Origin: Mycteria americana
Taxonomy: Eukaryota; Chordata; Aves; Ciconiiformes; Ciconiidae
NCBI RefSeq assembly: GCF_035582795.1
Contig: NC_134368.1
Location: 33,106,501 to 33,170,500, forward strand
Reading direction: 5' to 3'
Length of the DNA stretch: 64,000 bases
Under the pieces are notes generated by a model that saw nothing but the letters and a program-made list of their open reading frames with translations, was not told the origin of the DNA and did no database searches. Shown here piece after piece: positions 36,021 through 46,217 of this stretch. Every line of letters begins with the position of its first letter. Position 1 is the first letter of the stretch. A program made the position numbers and the translations under genes.

Positions 36021-37339
36021 CTCAGAAAAGGTTTGGCGAGTTTACTTTCAGTCAATTTTTTACGGCAAGCACCATTTTGGAAAGAACTAGAGAGAGATTT
36101 TTTTACCTTCTGCAATACCAAATAGAGTGGTAGACTATGAAGAAGCTAAATAGCTTTTTTCTTTCTTTTTGGCAGTGAATTCTATCTTGAAATACAACCG
36201 AGAATAGAATGAAAATTGCAGGATAAGACATGGAAAATCATTCATTCTTCTCTACTGCTTAGGCTACCTATGGAGTTCTCTGTATAATTATAGAGATAAA
36301 CAATAGGAGTTGTTTGGTGGACTGTGGAACTAATAGTTTTATAAACTCATGTACTCCCTGTAACTATCCACCACACAACTCCCCATCCTCTGAACCTCCT
36401 TTTTCTTATACCCAGCCTGTATGAGCTTCAGATCTTTTGTCTAGCTCCAACATGGTGCTAGGACAAGAACCCAAACCATACCCTCTGCACACACAACTAT
36501 AATACTGCTAGAAACTTCATGTCCTCCGTGTACTATAACCATGACCTGACCATGAAGCAAGACATGTCAGAAGTTGAGGGTAGTCTGAAGCCATGTGTAT
36601 ACAAATGGGTAAACTGACAGCAGTAAATACTAATAATACTAGCTGATTTTCTGTTAGCATCTCTAGTTAGGCACTGGTTTGCAGAAAACACTGCATAGAA
36701 ACTTAAGGATCTTTTGCCTTTCTATCAAATATGGATGAAACTGCCTAGCTGCTTCACAAATTATCAGGGAGATGAAGGGAGAGAATAGACAATAGAGAGA
36801 TAGACAATAAAATTAAGAAGCCTTATTTTCTTGGGAAAGTGGCTAAAGAGTGGCACAGAAAATGGAAGTAATCCTGGGAAGGGAAAAAAGAACAACTAGA
36901 GTGAAAATATCTCTGGGGAGAAATTTAGTATAAGGAAATTAAATGTTGCTCAAATGAAAAAAATATAAATAGCACTTATTATTATTGCAGTAGTAAGACT
37001 TAAAATCATAAGAAAGACAAGAAATGAAAATATTATGGATGTTACAGCAGCATTGCTTGGCCGTAATGATGTATAGTACAAGTTTTATGGACTATAAGTA
37101 GTACATCAAATCACATTTCATCAGAAAAACTACAGCAAAAAGAAATATGCAGGTATGGTGGAACAAGACTGTATTTGGTTTAGAGTCCAAAGCATTTCAG
37201 AAATTAGTTTTGGCATCGCTAACATCAGCCCCTAGGCATTGAAGACTGTTGTTCAACTTCCATTTAAAAAAATAGTCAAACACTTCTACCTGGAATATCT
37301 GTGAAAATGAAATACTTCAACAAAGCATGGCCTTTCTTA

Positions 37340-37620
37340 TCTAGTCCTAGGCTGGAACTACGTGGAACTAGAATTTCTTGAACACAGCAGCAGCAGCTTG
37401 GGTCTGGAAGCAGTGTAACAGCCCTGGGGCAACCTCAGATGCAACAAGCCTTGCTGGAGCCGAGGGCACGCACCAGGGTGCTCTCGAAGCCCTGAGCATC
37501 TTCCTCTGGGACTCTAAGCACCTCTGCTGGTCACAGCTGCTGTTAGACCTGAGCGGGCTTCATGTAAAGAAAGATCCTCAGCTGCCTTCACACTAATCTG
37601 CGGTATAAAGTTGCCTCGTC
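37340..37620. other. GC-richer intronic block of unknown origin
   Basis: A short island of higher GC in an AT-rich intron. It contains CAGCAGCAGCAGC and CTGGAGCCGAGGGCACGC. A plus-strand frame stays open from 37378 to 37596 (72 codons, first codon TTG) but shows no recognisable domain. It may be a decayed transposon or a non-coding exon; I cannot tell. Confidence 0.3.
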
Positions 37621-38482
37621 TTTCATTAACTCAGCACTGTGCAAATGCTTTCTATTGCTCCAAGCTTTATACGGGTTTTGAGATAGGATTCATAGGGTGT
37701 TATATTTACACTCATAACCCTGTTAGCTGGAGACAGCTATGCTTGGAGCTCATGTGTGTGTTACTGAAACCATGGCATGGATAATCATAAAGCAAACATA
37801 ATCCAGTCACTGATAATAATGAATTTTAGTTGTCCTGTTATTCTTTTGAAAGCCTATTCCAGAACCTCTTGCATCTGAGAGGCAGAATGCTAATTTCTAT
37901 CTAATATTTCATCCAATATCCACCATCATACTATTGAGTTTCACTATATTCTTATTCTAGTGCTCAAGATCTTCTGATTGCCAGTGCTTCCAAACCTGTG
38001 TACCTCCATCTAGCACAAAGAGAGTAATTAAAACTGGAAATAAGATCAGTCCTGAAGAAAGTTTCCTTGCAATCTCCCTCCAGGCTGAAGGAGGGATTTG
38101 AACAATAAGTGCTTCTTATATACCACTTAAAATTTCTTTAAATACACTCTTCTCTGTTTTGCCTTTTTATTTCTCATTAGATATAGCACTATATCAAGTA
38201 CTTTACTTAAACTCCAGATCGAGGTCTACCTATTTTCTGTTTTCTAGAAGATAAGGTACCTTATCAAGGGAAAAATATTTCTTTGGATTGTCACAATCTA
38301 CCCACCTTCTATTCCATCCCAATTTTTACTTTTCTTCAAGCCCTTAATAATTCTTTTCTTAATGAATCTTTCCAAATAATATTGTAAAGCATTGCATACT
38401 AGTGAGTTCAGACCAAAGGGTCTAACATACTAGATGACTCTTTTAACACATTTTTTCCTTCCATTTCACTAGAAGTGCTACG

Positions 38483-38528
38483 TCCCATGGTGTCTACCAT
38501 GGCGTCTACCATCAGTCCCATGGTGTCT
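38483..38528 (+). repeat. short tandem repeat based on CCATGGTGTCT
   Basis: TCCCATGGTGTCT at 38484, ACCATGGCGTCT at 38497 and TCCCATGGTGTCT at 38516 form three related units in about 46 bp, with a partial ACCATCAG unit between the last two. Confidence 0.75.
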
Positions 38529-40501
38529 GTTTTTCAGTTTGAAAACTTTATTATAAATTTTGGCTAGTTGACCTTATTTTCACATTTAGTTCAGTCACAG
38601 ATCAGGGATAGAGATCATCCAGCACCCTAAATTAACCACACAAAACTCAATTAATTTTGCTATCTCTTGTGACAGCAATACATTTTTCCTTCATATCTCA
38701 GTTCCTACTAGAGCCTTTTCCCTTCTCCAATGTCAAATATAATCATCGTCACTGAACACTAAAGCAAATTATTCTTTCAGTTTAAAAGCCATACCTAGTT
38801 ACCTTTTGTTCCTACTGTGTCCTATCTGCATAGTAATTATAACCTTTTATTACTGTCTTTCTTCTCTATTTGTTTCAATGTCTTTTTTTTTCAATATATA
38901 TATAAGCATATATATATGTAAAAAAAGAAGCTTGACTTTTGGCAATTTTTCAAATTTTTACTACACCCATCTATCTTTGTATGAACATGTATGTTAAAAA
39001 AAAAATCATATTTTCAACAGCTAGGGATAAGACTAAGCAAACAAGTTTCTGTCAATACACATGCATAAAAACTGAAATAACTATTTAAACACGACAAAAA
39101 TTGTGAAAACATAAATAGTAAATATTTCCATTTTATTAAAAAAGAAGACTGAGAAAGTAACTAGAACCTGACATCATTAAAACAGCATAAGAAGGAAGCT
39201 GACTTTTTTCACTCTACTGCATCTTCTTCCTTTTGATGAGGTTTGGTTTATTATTTGATTTCTGGGTAAAATAAATGAATAGAGTTCCAGTGCTTTTGTT
39301 ACTCTCAGCCTGCTCAGACAACTAACAAGTTAGTGTCAAAATTCCTTTCTCATGCCTTCTCTGGCTCCAGGCTTTTATAGAATAGATATTTTGCCCTATT
39401 AGTAAACCACTCCTTAGTTCCCACAAAAGATGGCTCTTACAAACCATCAGGCAACTCTGAGTGAAACAGACCCTTTGCGCAAGATCTATGTATTTTTATT
39501 TCTTATCAGAAGTAAAGTAGGATCCTACTAGCTTGGGTGGTTCCTCGCTGCTTGATCAATTTTCATCTCATTATGCCCAGCACTAGCTTGCAGGGTTAGC
39601 TGATAGCCAATGGTATGCGAGGCTTGACACAGAAGAGAAAAAAACCTATTAAATTTGATCTTGCGGTTATCCCCAGAGAACAACAACAAATTAATTTACC
39701 CCTTTATTAAGGAGGTTATTGAGGGCAAAGCTATTTGCATTTTACTGTCTGCCTCTTTTGCACATGGATATTACCTATTAGTGCGCCATATTTTAATGCA
39801 CTATTAGCCTAAACCCAATATTTGGGGACCTATTATATTGGCAGTTTAGTTTTCTTAACTATGTTCCTGTAAGAAAAAGTAGTGAGAGAAAAATGAAGAT
39901 TAAATTATTAAGATATAATTCATTTTTCTGATTCTAAGGCATGATTCTTTTATGCTGCTTATTCCAGCTAATGAAAATCAGATTTAATTAGTTTTTGGGA
40001 TTTGACACAAAAGGGCTTAATAGCTTTCACAAAGGATTGTAGAAAAACATTTTCTGAAAGCAAAACCTTGCTAGCTATTTGAAAATGTAAGACAGGAGAA
40101 AGATTGACCAAAGTGGTTGGGCATATAGGAAGGAATTATTTTAAATCTCAACTGAATTTTATTTTTACACATCAAATTTTTAATAGGAAATATTACAGAA
40201 GTTTCTCTGTCTGAAGATCTCAAAATCTGGCTATAGAACAAAGAGTGGCTGAGGCAAAGTTTAGATATGTGAAGTTAATACGAATCTGACTTTTTCTTTT
40301 TAGCTCCCTGTCCAGAATAAACTGAGCTAAAATCCCAGGACTTTTGGAGCAAAGACTATGAGCCCTGTGGGTATCAAAATCTTAGTCCAAATTTTATAGT
40401 TCAGTTTCATTCCCAGTAATCAAGGTGGTCAGAATTCCACTTTTAAAATTCAGTAGTAAATTGTTCTACATATCCAAGGTTATGAATAGTTTTCCAGCAT
40501 A

Positions 40502-40525
40502 TTTTTTTTTTTTGGGGGGGGGGGG
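40502..40525 (+). repeat. T12-G12 homopolymer junction
   Basis: Twelve T (40502-40513) are followed directly by twelve G (40514-40525). On the SGCZ strand this is C12A12. Such junctions are prone to length variation and assembly error. Confidence 0.9.
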
Positions 40526-43409
40526 AGGTATTTTTTAAATATACTCATATCTTGCTGTCTGAGGTTTATTACTTGACCACAAATACATATTCCAACATGA
40601 AAAATATGGGATTATTTATATTTTAATTAACAAGCTAATGTAAATTCTTTTATCTTTCAGCCCTGTATACAAGTATTCTCATAGCCTAATGTATTTGCAT
40701 TTATGCACTGCAACTTGCTGTCACACTGCAATCTCCTATGTCCACTGAAAAAATGAACTTTAATGTCAACTCAGGAAACTCTATTCTCCCATGTTATCAT
40801 TAATTTCAAAAGTCCCAAGGCGCAGGGATGTGGCATTTGGAAAAAATATTCTACATCATTTTAGGACTGCCAGTATGGTCTACTAGACACTTTGGCTAAG
40901 TTTATACTAAAACATTAAAATGTGCTAGGACCCAGGCCAGACCACTGGAACTCAATCATCTACGCAGCTAAATAGTCGCTGGCATATTTGAAAGTCAATT
41001 GAGAGTCAGTTACGACTCTCCCAAACAATTTGCAGGCACTACTTGGAGGGTAGCATGAGTCAAACACCATTCCCACTCAGCATCTAGGATGCAACTGTTC
41101 TGTTTTAGAAGATAAAATGATTTTACAATATCAATGTAGTTGTATTAGTTGGGCCTGAGGCCAGAAAATGAGTTCTGGTATTGTTTTGTGTCTGTGACAG
41201 AGGTAGCTTCTGAGGCCACAGGGAAATGTCATATTACGGTTGGTGACCTATTTGTTTGGGCATATTTGGCAAACAATCATCCAAATGATAAATCACTGCT
41301 TTCTGACAACATTTTTTAAATTACCCAAAAAAGCCAATTTATTTTTTGGGAAAATGAATGCAGGGCTTGAACTTCAATCATTTGAAATAAGATTAAAAGG
41401 CATATGGTAACTGGAATTTTCAAAGGGATATATATGATCTGAGTGTCCAACTGTATTTTGTTGTCAGAAAATATCACACAAACCCACAATTATTTATAGT
41501 TCTTTCAAGCTACAAGGTTAAAAAGGGTCTGCAGGTTACCTTCTAGAAAGATTCATGCCAAAAGCCAAGAAATCTCTGTCCTAACAGTAGTTGTCATCAT
41601 TTTTAAAAGATTAAAATGACTTGAGAGATTTAAAAAAGGAGTATCACTGAATCCTAGCTAATATATAGGAACACATGTACAAAAACTTGCAGAACACAAT
41701 ATAGACTGAATATATTAAGAATAAAATCACTTATACATAAGCTAATGGTGGTTGACCAAACAGCAAGAGTTTCCATTTCATCAATTTTTTTAATAAAAAG
41801 TTTGGTATAAGTTTATTATTAACAAGAGGGTAGAAAGTTGAATGGAAAATTCTTACTTATTTAAGTCCACCTTGGAAAAATGTGCTGAAGGAATGGTGGA
41901 GTTGGAAAATATTAAGCAACAATGGGCATCGTGGCAAAGAATAAAGCCAAAAGACAGGAGAGGTGAATGCCTGATATGTAAGTTTCAGAAACAACATGAG
42001 GTGATTTTAGCCCTAGTGAAATTAATCCTGAAGACACAGCATTGTCTGTTTTACCATACATTTGCATTCTGTTATTATTATTTAATTATTAGAAAGAAGT
42101 AGACAAAGCAGTGTCTCTACATACTTTTGAGTGGGACAAGTTCCACCCTCTTACTAAAATTTTTGGGCCCCTGAAAAAAGAAAAGCTTGTTATGTTTCCA
42201 CTTTGATTTCTGCTGAGCTCCCTTTGATTAGAGACCATATCACCTTGGTGGTCATCACTAATAGACACCTTTACAACTACTTTCAACAAAGGACTGACCA
42301 GGAGTCTTGGCAGCGGATAGGAAATTTTAAGATGAAAATCTAATTAGTAAGATCCTCTGGAAGACCCCAAACGATTATATTACCTTAAAAATGTTTAGTG
42401 TAAATAATCAAACACAATCCTTTACTTCTTACACCCCACATACAATGGTCAAACTCGTCCACATGGGCAGTTTCCTGCCCATGATTTCTGTAACATCATT
42501 ACCAGTCGGTGATCCTAAATGCCTTTGCAAATATAGGGAAGGGCATTTAACAATGCTTTTTGTAGCAATTCATTGTAAACACTGCTGGGCATGTTAAGGG
42601 ATAGATATATAAAGTTTAGGAATCATAGTAGCATTGAATCAAACTCTACACTCTTTCTCACCAGTTCTGTTGACAGAAACACAAGGAAGGACCTTTGATT
42701 TTCTGCAATTGCTGTATATTCTCATTAGTCATCCATATAAATTACAGATTAGTATTTAGCAGTGCACATACATGCACTTCAAGAAAAAGCTTTCTCTATA
42801 AACCTTTCTAAATTTTCTTTCTCAGTTTACAGATGCTTTAGTAAGTTTTAGACTTGATCTTTTATTATTTATTTATTTCTCCACTTTTGTGACTATGTGC
42901 AGAAAACTTTGGATTTTTTACATTTACAAATGTAGCCTTACTTGGTAATGAATTTTTGAAGTGGGTGTGTGTAGTATTCAAAAAACCCAACAACCCAAAC
43001 CACCACTTGAAGAAAAAATCTGGGACTGTTTACTTTAACTTGACTTATATATTCTGTAACAGCTCATAAAAAAATAAAAATCTGGGTCTGATGCTATTTA
43101 ACAGTACTTGTATTCATTTGACCTTAAAAATGCCTGACTATTCCAATCTCTGGGGAAAATATACTTCTCAAGAATTCTGCTACAGGAGGCAAGTCATTTA
43201 TAAAAAGTAATGTATTTTACATTTTGTGTGATAGAAGTTTGTGGGGTTTTTTTGACTAGCTAGAACAAATTGGAATCTACCAGTGTTTTGGATATGTATG
43301 AGTCATTAAGTAGGCAGTATATATTACTATACAGATATCTGCTTTTAATCAAGAGTTAATTATTTTTGAGGATACTTGATTTTAAAACAACTTTTTGAAC
43401 AACACCTAC

Positions 43410-43482
43410 TTGAGGTCTTGGGAGGGTTCTGCTCTGATATGGGGTGTCTCCACAGAGTGCCCAAACACTGCCCCTTCCGTGC
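43410..43482 (-). CDS. SGCZ: zeta-sarcoglycan, third-last coding exon (73 bp)
   Basis: This short SGCZ exon is too small to appear as a long ORF. On the minus strand the acceptor TGTATTTTAG is followed by GC, the last two bases of a split Gly codon (phase 1). It then encodes TEGAVFGHSVETPHIR and AEPSQDL, and ends with AA before the donor GTAGGT (phase 2). The peptide matches the extracellular stretch of zeta-sarcoglycan just upstream of LESPTRS. Joining the AA to the A that opens the next exon gives AAA (Lys), where I recall Arg in mammalian zeta and delta proteins. The donor therefore has A rather than G at position -1. Reading frame, splice sites and order relative to the other two exons all agree, so the assignment is firm despite the small size. 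Confidence 0.95.
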
Positions 43483-44456
43483 CTAAAATACATAAATAAA
43501 ATACAGTACAATTACTTGGGAAAATAAAAACACATTGAAAAGTATGACCACAAATTGACATTTTTAGGAAAAAATATCTGATTGAATCCTTTGTTAATGA
43601 CTATCAATGTTTATTCATATTTATATTTGCATTTCTATATCAAAATCTCGACTGACATCATGTGAAACGTTAGACTTCTGCTTATCAGTAGATGAATTTC
43701 ACATACAAATCTGAAAACATTTATAGATCAAACTTTTCAGCACTTTTCAGTTTGTTTGACAGAAACACATTTTAAAAGCGTCTACTATTTTTTGCATTAT
43801 GCTCATTTTGATTACTTAAATTGAGATGCCAAGCTTTCAAAAGTTTTGAAATAACAGCCTACCACCTGAAGTTGCTAGCCTGAATCTCAATATCTGATGG
43901 CTTCAGAGTTTCCTTCCATCAGACCTTTCTCATTGAAAATTTTTGTTCTCAAAGAAAATAAAGAGACTTATCTGGAATGTCCTTTGGTTGTAGTGTTGGT
44001 AGTGGACGCTCATGTATCTATTACTGGGCACTCAAAATCAAGGGAAAGAAAATGGGTAATTATTTCCTAAAACTGAATTGATTCTCTATTGAATTTTAAT
44101 TTCTATAAGTAGGTCCAAGTTGCATATGATAATTCCACATTTTGAATTAATTGACCAAGATATTTCATTTAAAAATTCCTTTTCAATGAAAAAATTAGGG
44201 TTCTGATAAATGTTCACTGAAGTTATTAAAAAAAAAAAAAGACAAATATTTACACAATCCATTTTTAAATGCATTTTTTTAAGGAGAATGAAAAAAGACC
44301 AAAAAACCTAATAAAGACCTGATTACAGCAAGTTCTGTGTTAAAATAATAGAAAACTCAAGAAACTGACATGTAGTGAAGAGCACTAAAAAATCAGTATT
44401 TCTCGTAACTCTCAGGCACAAGGACTGAATGCATAAGTCATTTATACTGCTCAATT

Positions 44457-44498
44457 TATATATTTAATATTATATATATATAATATTATATATTTAAT
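44457..44498. repeat. AT palindrome with flanking direct repeats
   Basis: A perfect 24-bp palindrome of A and T occupies 44465-44488. TTATATATTTAAT occurs at 44456-44468 and again at 44486-44498, a 30-bp period. Only about 970 bp separate it from the 73-bp exon. Confidence 0.8.
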
Positions 44499-45664
44499 AG
44501 ATAGCAATAGCGTACCTGTAAAATACTCTACGGGTATGGAGTATCCAAGAGAGGAAGAGGGGATTTCTGAGAGTGATGAAGTCCTAGGTTTTCATCTCCA
44601 GAAATCTATAAGCTTTATAAATACCTTGCCAAAGGATACTGAAAACAATTTCATTACAACTGCTGCTTTGAAGATCTCACAAGAAAACAACCGAATCCAC
44701 TTTCTATAATCAAACTTTGCTGATTGTTATGGAGAACCACAGGAGGGAAAAAACCAGCATATCTTTTATCTAAATGTATTCACAGAGGTGCTGTGCAGAA
44801 TCTGCTTTTTAAACCTGACATTGCCTTGCAATTCTGCTACCTATAAGAGACAGGCATAGTATGTCTGTGTAGTCAAGGCTTTCTGTCACTCAAAATAAAT
44901 CTCACCCCCATCTATAATGGCACACTAGAAATTCTATGGAAGCAGAATATCAGAAATCAAAGAGTTTGCTTCCAGATACCGTTCACCTTTCTCATCAGCA
45001 AAATTAAATACTTTCAAAGCCAAGGACTTTTTTTACTTTTGAAGGTGGCAATGGTATATGAAGATGTAAATAACTGAGCAGGATGCAGAATTGCCAGTCT
45101 TTACTTATGAGAAGACCACAGATGTAACGTTTGAAAGAGCAGAATTAATGCAAAGATGTAGAAAACATCACTGTAGTACGGGTCAGACACTAAATCAATT
45201 AGAAGTGCCAAAGATAATATTAGGCAAAGACTGATAACAAAAGATAAATGACAGCTGGTTCTGAGCCAGCATTAGTATTTCCTCACTTTCAGCAGCATTT
45301 GTTTAAAAGACAAGAAGGCATTTCTCCCCTAACAAAATAAGACATTTGGAAAGAAAGACCATGTTTGTCCAAGCAGACTGAAAATCCAGGCAGGTAGAAT
45401 TAAGGATAAACTGGTATAATTAAATAAAATATAACTAAAACTCAAAACAAACCAAACACGCTCCTTTTGCTGTTTGAAGATATAATCCCACATATGTTTT
45501 CTTCTCATACGGCCTCAAAAGTGAAACTATAAAAGTTCCTGTGGTAAATGCTTTGTCCTCAAAAAATATGCTATCAAGTTCAAGCATATCTCCAATTCCT
45601 TTATACTGGAAGAAAAGCAGGCACTTACAATTATCTTGTTTTTAGTAAAAAGGGTATAAAAGAT

Positions 45665-45683
45665 CAGCCAGCCAGCCAGCCAG
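45665..45683 (+). repeat. (CAGC)n short tandem repeat
   Basis: CAGCCAGCCAGCCAGCCAG is an almost uninterrupted 4-bp microsatellite of about 19 bp in the intron. Confidence 0.85.
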
Positions 45684-46175
45684 ATGTGTTTCCAGCAGTT
45701 AAACAGCAGGATCAAGAAAAATGGAAAGAGATTGTACAGCAAATAAAAGACATGGATCAGCATTACTTAAAAATACAGAACAGAAGAAAAACTATAGGAA
45801 GGTATTCTTTAGTTTTTTAATTTACTATATGTAAATCTGTAGTGCTTTGATGGGAAGTTAGATCATGTAGTTCAGTGCTGCTTAGGAAATGGTGCTACAA
45901 ACATACCTTTCTATGAATAATAAATATAACAGTATAAATCAGGATTCAAAGTGAATAGCATTTTTTTTTAATGAAAGAAATATACTTTACATATTTAATA
46001 ATTTACAATGTTAAAACACTTAATTTTTACAGAAATAAGACAAGGATTTGTTAACTGTATTCCCTGACTTACAGAATCATAACCAAGACCTACTTTGAGA
46101 TCAGTGAAATTCTAGAGAGAGATGAATGAACACAAAAAAAGAATAAAAAGAAAAGACTTGAACCTTCAAGCCCTT

Positions 46176-46217
46176 TCAAAAGGAAGCTCAAAAGCTTTCA
46201 AAAGCTCAAAAGGAAGC
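46176..46217 (+). repeat. nested direct repeats TCAAAAGGAAGC / TCAAAAGC
   Basis: TCAAAAGGAAGC at 46176-46187 recurs at 46206-46217, with CAAAAGC-type half units between them. It looks like a small slippage-generated repeat. Confidence 0.75.

Larger units (their letters stand above)
29316..43409 (-). other. SGCZ: SGCZ intron between the 73-bp and 124-bp exons (14,094 bp)
   Basis: This phase 2 intron runs from GTAGGT at 43409-43404 to TTTCAG at 29321-29316. It is AT-rich with no recognisable gene or transposon. Features inside: the AGTAAAAATG repeat (29422-29470), paired ATCAAAG motifs (31570-31589), a (CAAA)n-like stretch (35983-36020), a GC-richer segment (37340-37620), CATGGTGTCT repeats (38483-38528), a possible conserved non-coding stretch (39540-39850) and a T12G12 tract (40502-40525). 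A minus-strand ORF of 137 codons at 33609-33196 covers a slightly GC-richer patch but has no recognisable domain; I treat it as chance. Confidence 0.85.

Noticed and set aside
44985-45030. Minus-strand frame containing VFNFADE, resembling a sarcoglycan VLFSADE segment
   Set aside because: Similarity stops after a few residues, and there is no fitting acceptor or donor with the required phase 1 end.
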